Assembly (NCBI GenBank): GCA_029027985.1
Contig: CP119076.1
Coordinates: 1,860,001-1,924,000 of the forward strand
Direction of reading: 5' to 3'
Length of the DNA: 64,000 nucleotides
Origin: Klebsiella aerogenes
GTDB lineage: Bacteria > Pseudomonadota > Gammaproteobacteria > Enterobacterales > Enterobacteriaceae
In this document: positions 1 through 10,676 of the stretch, one piece after another
Layout of the letters: each line of letters starts with the position of its first letter
How positions within the stretch are numbered: the stretch's first letter is position 1
The notes under the pieces: generated by a model
Databases searched by the model: none
What the model was told of the DNA's origin: nothing
The model's input: only the letters and a program-made list of their open reading frames with translations
Program-made: the position numbers and the translations under genes

Positions 1-1334
1 TCTTAGGCGCGCTGAAGGCCAGCGGCGGTCTGTGGTTTGGCTGGAGCGGCGAGATTGGCGATGATCGCCAACCGCTGAAGAAAGTGAGCAAAGGGGACAT
101 TTCGTGGGTCTCTTTTAACCTCAATGCAGAAGATCACGAGCAGTACTACAACCAGTTTTCTAACGCCGTGCTATGGCCAGCTTTTCACTATCGTCTCGAC
201 TTAGTCGATTTTCAACGAACGGCCTGGGAAGGTTATCAACGCGTTAACGCCGCGGTGGCGCAGAAACTGCTGCCGCTGCTTGCCGATGACGATATGATTT
301 GGGTTCATGATTATCATTTGCTGCCGTTCGCCAGTGAACTGCGCAAAAATGGCGTAAAGAATCGCGTTGGTTTCTTCCTGCATATCCCATTTCCGACAGC
401 CGAAATTTTTAATGCGTTACCACCGCATGCGGAACTCCTGAGGCAGCTCTGTGATTATGATTTGTTAGGTTTCCAGAGCGAAAGCGACCGGCAGGCGTTT
501 ATTGATTGCGTCGCCCAGCAGACCACGCTTATCGAGAGAGATAGTCAGCGTCATAGCGCATGGGGCAAAACGTTTCGTACCGCCGTCTATCCAATTAGCA
601 TCGAGCCGCAGGAGGTGGCGCGCTGCGCCAGCGGACCGTTGCCGCCTAAGCTGGCGCAGTTGAAGGCGGAACTCAAAAGCGTGAAGAATATTTTTTCCGT
701 TGAACGCCTCGACTATTCCAAAGGGCTACCGGAGCGTTTCCAGGCTTATGAAGCCTTATTGGAAAACTATCCGCAGCATCGGGGGAAAATTCGCTACACC
801 CAAATAGCGCCAACCTCGCGTGGTGATGTCCCGGCCTATCAGGATATTCGCCATCAGCTTGAAATGGCTGCCGGGCGAATTAACGGTCATTATGGTCAGT
901 TGGGGTGGACGCCGCTTTATTACCTGAATCAGCACTTTGATCGCAAGTTGTTAATGAAGGTATTTCGGTATTCCGATGTCGGCCTGGTGACGCCGCTGCG
1001 CGATGGTATGAACCTGGTGGCGAAAGAATTCGTCGCCGCCCAGGATCCGCAAAATCCTGGGGTACTGGTGTTATCGCAGTTTGCGGGGGCCGCCAACGAA
1101 CTGACATCGGCGCTTATCATCAACCCCTACGATCGCGATGAGGTCGCGGCGGCGTTGGATCGCGCTCTGACCATGCCGCTTGCCGAGCGAATTATCCGCC
1201 ACGGCAACATGCTTAACGTTATCGAAAACAATGACATCAATAACTGGCAGGCGCGATTCGTTGCCGATCTAACGCGTGTAAAGCGGCGCGAAGATAGCTG
1301 CCAGCGGCCGCCTATGGTGACGCCGTCTACCTAG
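1..1334 (+). CDS. otsA: Alpha,alpha-trehalose-phosphate synthase (OtsA), 5' end cut by window edge
   Basis: OtsA transfers glucose from UDP-glucose to glucose 6-phosphate, making trehalose 6-phosphate for osmotic and stationary-phase protection in the cytoplasm. The reading frame is open from base 3, so about 443 residues are visible and roughly 30 N-terminal residues of the usual 474 lie outside. Family motifs are clear: [26 protein letters not shown] and the C-terminal [14 protein letters not shown] donor-sugar region. A GTG at 84 is internal, because the residues before it (GGLWFGWSG) match OtsA. It converges on uspC, with only a hairpin between. otsB should lie upstream, outside the window. 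Confidence 0.97.
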   Translation, partial: LGALKASGGLWFGWSGEIGDDRQPLKKVSKGDISWVSFNLNAEDHEQYYNQFSNAVLWPAFHYRLDLVDFQRTAWEGYQRVNAAVAQKLLPLLADDDMIWVHDYHLLPFASELRKNGVKNRVGFFLHIPFPTAEIFNALPPHAELLRQLCDYDLLGFQSESDRQAFIDCVAQQTTLIERDSQRHSAWGKTFRTAVYPISIEPQEVARCASGPLPPKLAQLKAELKSVKNIFSVERLDYSKGLPERFQAYEALLENYPQHRGKIRYTQIAPTSRGDVPAYQDIRHQLEMAAGRINGHYGQLGWTPLYYLNQHFDRKLLMKVFRYSDVGLVTPLRDGMNLVAKEFVAAQDPQNPGVLVLSQFAGAANELTSALIINPYDRDEVAAALDRALTMPLAERIIRHGNMLNVIENNDINNWQARFVADLTRVKRREDSCQRPPMVTPST

Positions 1335-1341
1335 CCGATCC

Positions 1342-1363
1342 GGCTGATGCTTCGGCATCAGCC
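1342..1363. terminator. UUCG-capped hairpin between otsA and uspC
   Basis: GGCTGATGC and GCATCAGCC form a 9-bp stem closed by a TTCG tetraloop, between the convergent stops of otsA (1334) and uspC (1363) and touching the uspC stop codon. Neither strand has a T-run after the stem, so it may stabilise the otsA 3' end rather than act as a strong intrinsic terminator. Confidence 0.5.
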
Positions 1364-1785
1364 TACTCCAGGGAAACCAACAGCACATCGACACCGCTGC
1401 TGCCGACAATATGCTTCGCCGAACAGGTCGCGCGGGAAAACAGGCTCTGGTTATGATTGCCGCAGATGACCAGATCAACGTGATGCTGGCGGCAAAAATC
1501 CTTCACGTGATGGCAAAGTTCGCCGCTGGCGATGGTCATTTTGTTGATAGGGTAATCCGCTTGCGCAGCCAGTTCATTGAGAAAACCACGTGTTTCCTCG
1601 TGCATGATTTCACGCAGATTTTCCAGCATCGGCGCGGCAAACTGATTGTACATTTCTGGATCCGTGGCCAGCGTGATCAGGCTGACTTTGGCACTGAGCG
1701 GACGGGCAATGGACACCGCTTTCTTAACCAGCATGCGGCTTTCCGGCGTCGGGGCGACGGCGACCAACAGATGTGAGTAGGGCAT
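1363..1785 (-). CDS. uspC: Universal stress protein UspC
   Basis: This 140-residue cytoplasmic protein has the Usp fold. It starts MPYSHLLVAVAPTPES and carries the conserved C-terminal segment VDLVICGNHNQSLFSRATCS, which is highly similar to E. coli UspC (YecG, 142 aa). UspC is linked to osmotic and UV stress tolerance in E. coli and to scaffolding of the KdpDE kinase system. In E. coli uspC lies between otsBA and flhDC. Here the otsA side is kept, but the upstream neighbour is a sugar transporter operon and no flagellar regulator is present. The ATG at 1785 follows a GGAGG-like sequence. Confidence 0.95.
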   Translation of the reverse strand: MPYSHLLVAVAPTPESRMLVKKAVSIARPLSAKVSLITLATDPEMYNQFAAPMLENLREIMHEETRGFLNELAAQADYPINKMTIASGELCHHVKDFCRQHHVDLVICGNHNQSLFSRATCSAKHIVGSSGVDVLLVSLE

Positions 1786-2143
1786 CTAGCCTCCTTGAGA
1801 TACGCAACGGACCTTTCTACTTTCTTTACTCCTAATTCCACTTCTCTACAAGGGTTATTCACCCGACTGAAAAACATCTGTCGCCAGGCTCGTAAAGTCA
1901 GATTTTGGCAGCATTCTCGCAAAAATGAGCATCGCTTTTGCTTTAAAAGAAACGCTGTTTTATAAATCGGTGACGCACGGTGGTCGACCCTTTGTTTTTT
2001 TGCCACTCAACGGTTCGACCTGGCAAAAATGCCAAGGTAAGCCGGTTTCCATACTTTTACTGTAGTCATGTATCCGCAAAATTTCGGCATAACCCGCGGT
2101 AAAGCCGAAGTTCTCTAATAAAAAAGACACAGGATTTACGGTG
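1786..2143. promoter_or_regulatory. Divergent control region of uspC and rhiT-like operon
   Basis: These 358 bp hold no convincing gene. They contain a candidate KdgR operator (1945-1965) and a Shine-Dalgarno AGGA at 2131-2134 for the transporter. The stretch is moderately AT-rich with several T/A runs, as expected for two divergent promoters, but no -35/-10 pair can be assigned with confidence. Confidence 0.6.
1945..1965. promoter_or_regulatory. Candidate KdgR operator upstream of rhiT
   Basis: The 21-mer AAAAGAAACGCTGTTTTATAA is centred on C1955 with AAAC/GTTT arms and A/T-rich flanks. It resembles the KdgR box (GAAAC-N3-GTTTC type with AT flanks) of pectin and hexuronate genes in enterobacteria. 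It lies about 180 bp before the transporter start. The outer half-sites are imperfect (49/61 and 48/62 do not pair). This is an inference by motif and by operon function; KdgR itself is encoded at 57971-58762. Confidence 0.45.
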
Positions 2144-3727
2144 ATGAAAACACGTAAAATCGGTTTGGCTAACTATCTCGCCTACGGTTCCGGCGACTTC
2201 CTCGGCGCAGGAACCACCGCGCTTACCGCAGCATGGCTACTCTATTTTTACACCACCTTCTGCGGCCTATCGCCGATTGAAGCGACGCTGATTTTTGCCA
2301 CCGCGCGCGTGCTCGACGCGGTCGTCAGTCCCCTGATGGGTTTTTTGACCGATAATTTTGGCTCAACCTGGTTGGGTAAACGCTTTGGAAGACGTAAATT
2401 CTTTATTTTACTCGGTATTCCATGCGTCTTTAGTTATTCGATGATGTGGGTGGGCGGGATGGGATTCTGGTACTACCTCGCCACTTATCTGCTGTTTGAT
2501 ATTGTCTATACCATGATTCTGGTACCTTACGAGACGCTGGTGCCGGAGATGACTGATGACTTTAAACAGAAAACCAAATTCTCCGGCGCGCGTATCTCAA
2601 TGGCGCAAATGTCGGCGATTTTAGCCTCATTCTTGCCAGGTATCTTGCTCACTCAACTGGGTAAAGACAACGCCAGTTCGTTCTTTTACGCAAGCCTGGT
2701 CTTTTCCGTGCTGTGCGCCTTAATGCTCACATTCGTCTGGTTTTTCACCTGGGAACGCCCACGGGAAGCGTGGAGTGAAGCGGCGCTGCGCGCAGAAGAG
2801 GAAAAGCATAGCTTAACCCTCGTGCAAAGCCTTAACCGCCTGTTCATCGAACTCAGTTCCACGCTGCGGATTAAGATCTTCCGCCAGCATCTTGGCATGT
2901 ATCTGGGGGGCTATATCGCGCAGGATGTTTTCAACGCCGTGTTTACCTATTACGTGGTCTTTGTGCTGATGCAGGAAGTTTCCGTCGCTTCTAACTTGCT
3001 CGGTACGATGGCCGTTTTCCAGTTTATTGCCGTCATTGCCATGATTCCGCTGTGCATCCGGTTTGGTCCCGCACCTTCTTATCGTATGGTGGTGGTGTTG
3101 TTTGGCCTGAGTTCGCTCTCTTATGCGATGCTGTACTACGCGGGGATGAGCGACGTTTATGCATTATTACTGCTGGTTTCCGCGATTGCCGGTCTGGGGC
3201 GCGGCGGCATTAACTACGTGCCGTGGAATACCTACACCTATATTGCCGACGTCGACGAAGTGATCACCGGCCAGCGCCGTGAGGGCATTTTTGCCGGCAT
3301 CATGACGCTCACCCGCAAAGCATCGCAGGCGGGGGCAGTGATGCTGGTTGGCATCATCATGCAGTTGTCTGGCTTTGTCTCCGGGCAAAAAATTCAGCCA
3401 GAAGGTGTCAGCCATACCATTCTGTTGATCCTCAGCATCGGTACCTTACTGGTGTTGGCCTGCGGCTTCCTGGTTTCCCTGCGCTTTAAGCTCAATTTGC
3501 ATACCCACAGCGTACTACGCGCCGAAACACTCAAAATGCGTGAGGCCGGCCACGCCCAGCCGGAACTTACCTCTGCGGAAAACCGTGCGGTGGTAGAGAT
3601 GCTGGCGGGTATGCCTTACGCCTGCCTGTGGGGTAATAACAACATTGGCTACCTGAATCGCAATAAACCTGCCGCCCCGGCTCTGAATCAGGGTGGTGCT
3701 TTGAATTCGACATATACCAGAGGTTAA
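2144..3727 (+). CDS. rhiT: Rhamnogalacturonide transporter, GPH-type symporter (RhiT-like)
   Basis: A 527-residue inner-membrane protein of the glycoside-pentoside-hexuronide:cation symporter family, with about 12 hydrophobic segments. The first is LANYLAYGSGDFLGAG; loop 2-3 has the family signature GFLTDNFGSTWLGKRFGRRK; a charged central loop covers about residues 205-245. About 60 residues follow the last membrane segment. Pairing with a GH105 hydrolase 4 bp downstream matches the Dickeya rhiT-rhiN operon, in which RhiT imports oligomeric rhamnogalacturonides. The start may be GTG 2141 or ATG 2144; both fit AGGA at 2131. It occupies the place of flhDC and the flagellar genes of E. coli. Substrate is inferred from the pairing; another oligouronide is possible. 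Confidence 0.8.
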   Translation: MKTRKIGLANYLAYGSGDFLGAGTTALTAAWLLYFYTTFCGLSPIEATLIFATARVLDAVVSPLMGFLTDNFGSTWLGKRFGRRKFFILLGIPCVFSYSMMWVGGMGFWYYLATYLLFDIVYTMILVPYETLVPEMTDDFKQKTKFSGARISMAQMSAILASFLPGILLTQLGKDNASSFFYASLVFSVLCALMLTFVWFFTWERPREAWSEAALRAEEEKHSLTLVQSLNRLFIELSSTLRIKIFRQHLGMYLGGYIAQDVFNAVFTYYVVFVLMQEVSVASNLLGTMAVFQFIAVIAMIPLCIRFGPAPSYRMVVVLFGLSSLSYAMLYYAGMSDVYALLLLVSAIAGLGRGGINYVPWNTYTYIADVDEVITGQRREGIFAGIMTLTRKASQAGAVMLVGIIMQLSGFVSGQKIQPEGVSHTILLILSIGTLLVLACGFLVSLRFKLNLHTHSVLRAETLKMREAGHAQPELTSAENRAVVEMLAGMPYACLWGNNNIGYLNRNKPAAPALNQGGALNSTYTRG

Positions 3728-3731
3728 GAAC

Positions 3732-4871
3732 ATGAAAGTTTGGCCGGTTAAACATAGCCCATTACTGTGTCAGCCTGAACGCTTTATCGATCGCAGTGAA
3801 CTGCAGGCGCTGATCCGTAACGTGACGCAAAATCTGGTGAATATTAAGGATGAAAGCGGGCAATTTTTACTACGGCTTGACGATGGGAGAGTTATCGATA
3901 CCAAAGGATGGGCTGGCTGGGAGTGGACTCACGGCGTCGGATTGTACGGTATCTACCAGTATTACCAACAAACCGGTGAGGTGGCGATGCGCGATATCAT
4001 CGACAGCTGGTTTGCTGAACGCTTTGCCGAAGGGGCGACCACGAAAAACGTTAATACGATGGCGCCGTTCCTGACGCTGGCCTATCGTTTTGAAGAGACC
4101 GGGCGACAGGAGTATCTGCCGTGGCTCGATAGCTGGGCCGAATGGGCGATGTATGAGATGCCGCGCACCGAGCAGGGTGGCATGCAGCATATTACTCTGG
4201 CGGAGGAAAACCATCAGCAGATGTGGGATGACACACTGATGATGACGGTGTTGCCGCTGGCGAAAATCGGCAAGCTGCTTAACCGCCCGCAGTATATTGA
4301 AGAAGCGACCTATCAGTTCTTGCTGCATGTACAGAACCTGATGGACAGGGAGACTGGCCTGTGGTTCCACGGCTGGAATAATGAAGGTCAGCACAACTTT
4401 GCCCGTGCGCGCTGGGCGCGCGGCAACAGTTGGCTCACGATGGTGATTCCAGATTTCCTGGAGCTGGTGGATTTACCGGAAAGCAGCGCCATCCATCGCT
4501 ATCTGGTGCAGGTGCTGAATGCGCAAATTGCCGCATTGGCGAAATGCCAGGATGACAGCGGCTTGTGGCATACTCTGCTTGATGACCCTCATTCCTATCT
4601 TGAGGCTTCAGCAACAGCGGGTTTCGCCTACGGTATCCTGAAAGCGGTGCGTAAACGTTATGTCGGACGGGAGTATGCGGAAATCGCGGAAAAAGCGATT
4701 CGCGGCATCGTGCAAAATATTTCTCCTGCAGGGGAACTGCTGCAAACCTCGTTCGGTACCGGTATGGGATCCGACCTCGATTTTTATCGTCAGATTCCGC
4801 TAACGTCGATGCCGTATGGCCAGGCGATGGCGATTCTTTGCCTGACGGAGTATCTGCGCAAGTATTTCTGA
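3732..4871 (+). CDS. rhiN: Unsaturated rhamnogalacturonyl hydrolase, GH105 (RhiN/YteR-like)
   Basis: A 379-residue cytoplasmic glycoside hydrolase of family 105 with the (alpha/alpha)6-barrel pattern of aromatic-rich helices. It is expected to hydrate and split the unsaturated galacturonyl end left on rhamnogalacturonan oligomers by lyases, releasing an unsaturated uronate that enters the KDG pathway. The general-acid Asp of the family lies in HQQMWDDTLMM (W165, D166, D167), and the substrate-site stretch ARGNSWL follows. There is no signal peptide, so it acts on imported oligomers. It starts 4 bp after the transporter stop, which supports a co-translated operon. A REP hairpin and a bidirectional terminator follow. 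Confidence 0.85.
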   Translation: MKVWPVKHSPLLCQPERFIDRSELQALIRNVTQNLVNIKDESGQFLLRLDDGRVIDTKGWAGWEWTHGVGLYGIYQYYQQTGEVAMRDIIDSWFAERFAEGATTKNVNTMAPFLTLAYRFEETGRQEYLPWLDSWAEWAMYEMPRTEQGGMQHITLAEENHQQMWDDTLMMTVLPLAKIGKLLNRPQYIEEATYQFLLHVQNLMDRETGLWFHGWNNEGQHNFARARWARGNSWLTMVIPDFLELVDLPESSAIHRYLVQVLNAQIAALAKCQDDSGLWHTLLDDPHSYLEASATAGFAYGILKAVRKRYVGREYAEIAEKAIRGIVQNISPAGELLQTSFGTGMGSDLDFYRQIPLTSMPYGQAMAILCLTEYLRKYF

Positions 4872-4885
4872 GAAGGGCAAATAGA

Positions 4886-4911
4886 CCCCGGTGGCGCTGC
4901 GCTTACCGGGG
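4886..4911. repeat. REP-like palindrome
   Basis: CCCCGGTGGCGCTGCGCTTACCGGGG-type palindrome between rhiN and argS. It has the same REP hairpin family core (GGTGGCGCTGCGCTTACC) as the array at 22.7-23.2 kb and the copy at 17.6 kb. Confidence 0.7.
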
Positions 4912-4920
4912 CGACAAATA

Positions 4921-4951
4921 AAACAAACCCGGCAACAGCCGGGTTTGTTTT
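4921..4951. terminator. Bidirectional intrinsic terminator, rhiN/argS
   Basis: AAACAAACCCGGC and GCCGGGTTTGTTT form a long stem around loop AACA, with A-run upstream and T-run downstream. It can therefore end both the rhiTN and the argS transcripts, which converge here. Confidence 0.85.
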
Positions 4952-6684
4952 TACATACGCTCGACGGTTTCAATACCCAGGGTATCAAGGCCCAGCTTCA
5001 ACGTTTTCGCCGTCAGCAGCGCCAGCTTCAGGCGGCTGTTACGGGTCGCTTCGCTTTCAGCGCTCAGGATCGGGCAATGCTCGTAGAAACCAGAGAACAG
5101 GCCCGCCAGGTCGTACAGGTAGGCGCACATTACGTGCGGGGTACCTTCACGGGCGACGACGGACAAGGTTTCTTCGAACTGCAGCAGGCGCGCGGCCAGC
5201 TGCGCTTCGCGATCTTCGCTAATGACCACTGGCGCCGCCGTCAGCGCGCTTTCGTCAATACCGGCTTTACGGAACACGGACAGCACGCGGGTGTAGGCAT
5301 ACTGCATGTATGGCGCGGTATTGCCTTCGAACGCCAGCATGTTGTCCCAGTCGAAGACGTAATCGGTCGTCCGGTTTTTCGACAGGTCGGCATATTTCAC
5401 CGCGCCGATACCGACAGCATTCGCCAGCTTTTCCAGCTCATCGGCTGACATATCCGGGTTCTTCTCGGCTATCAGGCGGCGTGCGCGTTCCAGCGCTTCG
5501 TCCAGCAGATCGGCCAGTTTGACGGTGCCGCCGGCGCGGGTTTTGAACGGCTTGCCGTCTTTACCCAACATCATGCCGAACATGTGGTGTTCCAGCGGTA
5601 CGGATTCCGGCACATAACCGGCTTTACGCACGATGGTCCACGCCTGCATCAGGTGCTGGTGCTGACGGGAGTCGATGTAGTAGAGCACGCGGTCGGCATG
5701 CAGCGTTTCGTAACGGTATTTCGCGCAGGCGATATCGGTCGTGGTATAGAGGTAGCCGCCATCCTTTTTCTGGATGATGACGCCCATCGGTTCGCCTTCT
5801 TTGTTTTTGTACTCATCAAGGAAGACCACGGTCGCGCCTTCGCTTTCAACGGCCATGCCTTTCGCTTTCAGGTCGGCGACGATCCCCGGCAGCATGGGGT
5901 TGTACAGGCTTTCGCCCATCACGTCATCGCGAGTCAGGGTCACGTTCAGACGATCGTAGGTGATCTGGTTTTGCGACATGGTGATGTCGACCAGCTTACG
6001 CCACATCTGCAGGAAGTATTCATCGCCGCCCTGCAGCTTAACGACGTAGCTACGTGCGCGCTCGGCGAAAGCTTCATCTTCATCGTAGTGTTTTTTCGCT
6101 TCGCGATAGAAACCTTCGAGATCGGCCAGCGCCATCTCGCCAGCGTTTTCCTGCTGCTGCTTTTCCAGATACGCGATCAGCATGCCGAACTGAGTACCCC
6201 AGTCACCGACGTGGTTGGCACGGATAACGTTGTGGCCGAGGAACTCCAGGGTGCGCACCGATGCATCGCCAATGATGGTCGAACGCAGGTGGCCGACGTG
6301 CATTTCTTTCGCCACGTTCGGCGCGGAGTAATCGACGACGATGGTCTGCGCTTGGGGCTTAGCCACGCCCAGGCGCTCGGACTGCAGCGCGCGATTGACG
6401 TTGTCCGCCAGGAAGGCCGGATCGAGGAAAATATTGATAAAGCCAGGCCCGGCGATTTCAACCTTGTTGGCAATGCCGTTCAGATCGAGATGAGACAGTA
6501 CCTGCTCTGCAAGTTGTCGCGGCGCCATGCCCAGTTTTTTAGCAACAGCCATCACGCCATTGGCCTGATAGTCGCCGAACTGAACTTTTGCTGACTGGCG
6601 GACCTGAGGTTCGCAATCGGCAGGCGCGCCTGCCGCGATCAGGGCCTGGCTGACTTTTTCTGAGAGAAGAGCCTGAATATTCAC
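4951..6684 (-). CDS. argS: Arginyl-tRNA synthetase
   Basis: ArgS is a 577-residue class I synthetase that charges tRNA-Arg. The N-terminal Add-1 domain (about 1-110) is followed by the catalytic HVGH signature in [17 protein letters not shown]. The C-terminal anticodon-binding helical domain ends in GIETVERM. Length equals the E. coli enzyme. The ATG at 6684 gives [16 protein letters not shown], the expected N-terminus. It is monocistronic between a shared terminator and a 229-bp divergent region with yecM. Confidence 0.98.
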   Translation of the reverse strand: MNIQALLSEKVSQALIAAGAPADCEPQVRQSAKVQFGDYQANGVMAVAKKLGMAPRQLAEQVLSHLDLNGIANKVEIAGPGFINIFLDPAFLADNVNRALQSERLGVAKPQAQTIVVDYSAPNVAKEMHVGHLRSTIIGDASVRTLEFLGHNVIRANHVGDWGTQFGMLIAYLEKQQQENAGEMALADLEGFYREAKKHYDEDEAFAERARSYVVKLQGGDEYFLQMWRKLVDITMSQNQITYDRLNVTLTRDDVMGESLYNPMLPGIVADLKAKGMAVESEGATVVFLDEYKNKEGEPMGVIIQKKDGGYLYTTTDIACAKYRYETLHADRVLYYIDSRQHQHLMQAWTIVRKAGYVPESVPLEHHMFGMMLGKDGKPFKTRAGGTVKLADLLDEALERARRLIAEKNPDMSADELEKLANAVGIGAVKYADLSKNRTTDYVFDWDNMLAFEGNTAPYMQYAYTRVLSVFRKAGIDESALTAAPVVISEDREAQLAARLLQFEETLSVVAREGTPHVMCAYLYDLAGLFSGFYEHCPILSAESEATRNSRLKLALLTAKTLKLGLDTLGIETVERM

Positions 6685-6913
6685 CGGAATACCTTACTTT
6701 TAAGGCGCGATAACCCCTGTGGGGCGGCGCCGGAACATGGACAAATTAAGGCGGGAGTATACTGCATTTGCGCCCAGCCGTCAGCACTGCGCGTGAGTTG
6801 TAAAGCAGCACGCTTAATGAATAACCATTCGCCGTCCCGTCAGGCAGATTGCTGGTTGGTCAGGGCTGCGAAACAGGATAAATTAGCCCTTTTGGCGATG
6901 ACCGAGGCGCAAG

Positions 6914-7483
6914 ATGGCAAACTGGCAGCACATTGACGAACTGAATGATATTTCCGCGGACCTACCGCGTTTTAGCGATGCTCTACGGGCGTTGGCCGAT
7001 CGTCTGGGGTTGGAGATGGCGCCGCTGGAGGCCGACCATATTTCGCTGCGCTGTCATCAGAATGCGACAGCGGAACGTTGGCGTCAGGGGCTGGAACGCT
7101 GCGGTGCGCTGCTCTCGGAAAATATTATTAATGGTCGCCCCATTTGCTTGTTTAAGCTGGCTGAACCTATCTGCGTCGCTCACTGGCGTTTCACGGTGGT
7201 GGAGTTACCCTGGCCGGGTGAAAAGCGCTATCCGCACGAAGGTTGGGAGCATATCGAAATTGTTTTGCCGGGCGACCCGGAAACGTTAAACGCGCGCGCG
7301 CTGGCGCTACTCAGCGATGAGGGGCTAAGCCAGCCGGGGATATTCGTGAAGACCAGTTCGCCGAAAGGAGAACGCGAGCGCCTGCCGAATCCGACGCTGG
7401 CGGTAACTGACGGTAAAGTGACCATCAAATTCCATCCCTGGTCGATCGAACAAATCGTCGCCAGCGAGCAATCCGATGCTTAA
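6914..7483 (+). CDS. yecM: YecM family metal-binding-like protein
   Basis: 189 residues, closely matching E. coli YecM (188 aa), starting MANWQHIDELNDISADLPRF. The YecM fold resembles vicinal-oxygen-chelate enzymes such as isomerases or extradiol dioxygenases. Its reaction is unknown. Visible conserved parts are ADHISLRCHQNATAERWRQG and the histidine-bearing HEGWEHIEIVLPGD. No signal peptide, so it is probably cytoplasmic. cutC follows 76 bp downstream on the same strand. Confidence 0.93.
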   Translation: MANWQHIDELNDISADLPRFSDALRALADRLGLEMAPLEADHISLRCHQNATAERWRQGLERCGALLSENIINGRPICLFKLAEPICVAHWRFTVVELPWPGEKRYPHEGWEHIEIVLPGDPETLNARALALLSDEGLSQPGIFVKTSSPKGERERLPNPTLAVTDGKVTIKFHPWSIEQIVASEQSDA

Positions 7484-7559
7484 CAGTGTGAAGCGGCGCG
7501 GCGTCTGTGAATATAAATCGTGACATGCTGTGTTGCCCATAATGAGAATGGAGAAGGGA

Positions 7560-8303
7560 ATGATGTTGCTGGAAGTCTGCTGCTATAGCATGGAGTGCGC
7601 GCTGGAGGCGCAGCGTCGCGGCGCCGATCGCGTAGAATTGTGCGCAGCGCCGCAGGAGGGCGGGTTAACGCCGTCGCTGGGCGTGCTGCGTTCAGTGCGT
7701 GAAATCGTTTCGATCCCGGTACACCCGATTATCCGTCCGCGCGGCGGTGATTTTTGCTACACCGAAGGCGAGTTTGCCGCCATGCTGGATGATGTAGCGA
7801 CGGTCAGGGATTTGGGTTTCCCGGGGTTGGTTATTGGCGTACTCAATAGCGAAGGCCAGGTTGATATCGCGCGTATGCAGAAAATTATGACAGCGGCAGG
7901 CTCGCTGGCGGTGACCTTCCATCGGGCCTTTGATATGTGCGCCGACCCGCGCCAGGCCTGGTATACGCTCGCTGAATTGGGCGTTGCGCGGATCCTGACT
8001 TCCGGCCAGCAGCCGACGGCCGAACAAGGTCTTGCAAAAATTATGGAACTAATTGCGCTTGGCGATACTCCAATCATTATGGCCGGAGCAGGAGTGCGGG
8101 CTGCCAATCTGCAACAATTTTTGCAGGCGGGAGTCAAAGAAGTACACAGCTCAGCGGGGCAATGGTTGCCGTCGCCGATGCGCTTTCGTAATCCGGGGTT
8201 GTCGATGTCTACCGACGCCGATGCCGATGAATATTCCCGCTACGCCGTTAACGGCGAAGCGGTGGCGGAAATGAAGCAGATTATTTCTGCCGCGCGTGGG
8301 TAA
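7560..8303 (+). CDS. cutC: CutC family protein
   Basis: A TIM-barrel protein of about 247 residues, [16 protein letters not shown]... ending [11 protein letters not shown]. It was named for copper homeostasis, but in E. coli the copper phenotype has been traced to loss of the MicL small RNA carried in this gene's 3' part, so a direct copper role is doubtful. Conserved pieces are [32 protein letters not shown] and [10 protein letters not shown]. Several in-frame ATGs exist (7542, 7548, 7560, 7563). ATG 7560 or 7563 fits GGAGAAGG at 7550-7557. E. coli CutC is 248 aa. Confidence 0.93.
   Translation: MMLLEVCCYSMECALEAQRRGADRVELCAAPQEGGLTPSLGVLRSVREIVSIPVHPIIRPRGGDFCYTEGEFAAMLDDVATVRDLGFPGLVIGVLNSEGQVDIARMQKIMTAAGSLAVTFHRAFDMCADPRQAWYTLAELGVARILTSGQQPTAEQGLAKIMELIALGDTPIIMAGAGVRAANLQQFLQAGVKEVHSSAGQWLPSPMRFRNPGLSMSTDADADEYSRYAVNGEAVAEMKQIISAARG
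8045..8073 (+). promoter_or_regulatory. Candidate sigma-E promoter for MicL inside cutC
   Basis: GGAACTA at 8045-8051 fits the sigma-E -35 element and TCCAA at 8069-8073 is a plausible -10, 17 bp apart, inside the conserved cutC codons [15 protein letters not shown]. coli MicL is known to start from a sigma-E promoter in this same part of cutC. Match to the -10 consensus (TCTGA/TCAAA) is imperfect. Confidence 0.6.
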
Positions 8304-8398
8304 GCCGCGCAGCCAACTGTTTTTTGCTGCACATCATGTCGCCCAATATGATGATTGCCCGTACCAGGCCCCTGCAATTTCAACAGGGGCCTTTTTTT
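8080..8398 (+). ncRNA. micL: MicL (SlrA/RyeF) small RNA precursor
   Basis: In E. coli MicL is transcribed from within cutC by sigma-E, processed to an ~80-nt 3' fragment, and represses the outer-membrane lipoprotein mRNA lpp. Here the cutC 3' region ends in a strong terminator hairpin (8366-8392 plus T-run), and just before it 8357-8367 reads GCCCGTACCAG. This complements the early lpp codons for Leu-Val-Leu-Gly (CTGGTAC...GGGC). The 5' end is estimated from the promoter; the processed form should be about 8319-8398. Confidence 0.75.
8366..8398 (+). terminator. Intrinsic terminator of cutC/micL
   Basis: AGGCCCCTG and CAGGGGCCT form a 9-bp GC-rich stem with loop CAATTTCAA, followed by seven T. 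It serves both the cutC mRNA and MicL. Confidence 0.9.
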
Positions 8399-8431
8399 AT
8401 CCAGCGTGCGCTGACATCAGGAAGAGGACGG

Positions 8432-10227
<1,796 letters not shown>

Positions 10228-10623
10228 CTAACGCAGGGAGAAAACCAACTCCCAGGGCATATACCACAGGTTAGCCAGCACCATCAGCAACAATGAGCAC
10301 CAGGTGGCGCTCATTCCCGAGCGCCGCCAGCGGTACAGACGATGATGAAAACCGTAGGAGTGCATCAGGCGTCCGGCAATCAGCAAAATACCGCAGAGAT
10401 GCACCATCCAGGTGAGCGCGCCGTTCATTTCCATGAACAGCAGTAAAATAAGCCCAATGGGGACGTATTCCACGGCGTTACCGTGAACACGAATGGCGAC
10501 CTGCAGTTCGCTAAAACCGCCGTCGCCGTAACCGACGCGATATTGTGTGCGCAGACGTACCACATCGAAGGAAAACTTGATTAACAATAACGCACCCAAA
10601 ACCGCATACAGCGCGCTGACCAT
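10228..10623 (-). CDS. yecN: MAPEG family membrane protein YecN
   Basis: 131 residues with four hydrophobic helices. This is the MAPEG fold (membrane-associated proteins in eicosanoid and glutathione metabolism), including the family segment IRVHGNAVEYVPIGLILLLF. Its substrate is unknown in bacteria; glutathione-dependent detoxification is a guess from the family. ATG 10623 is chosen over the upstream TTG 10629 because AGGGAG sits 8 bp before it and the length then matches E. coli YecN. It lies between cmoA and yecE on the same strand. Confidence 0.9.
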   Translation of the reverse strand: MVSALYAVLGALLLIKFSFDVVRLRTQYRVGYGDGGFSELQVAIRVHGNAVEYVPIGLILLLFMEMNGALTWMVHLCGILLIAGRLMHSYGFHHRLYRWRRSGMSATWCSLLLMVLANLWYMPWELVFSLR

Positions 10624-10676
10624 ACCCAAAACTCCCTTTAATTATGTCAGGTGGCTCCGACTATCATAGCAGGATA

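Noticed and set aside
1677-2006. 109-codon minus-strand frame upstream of uspC
   Set aside because: It overlaps uspC in another frame and covers the control region; no conserved features.
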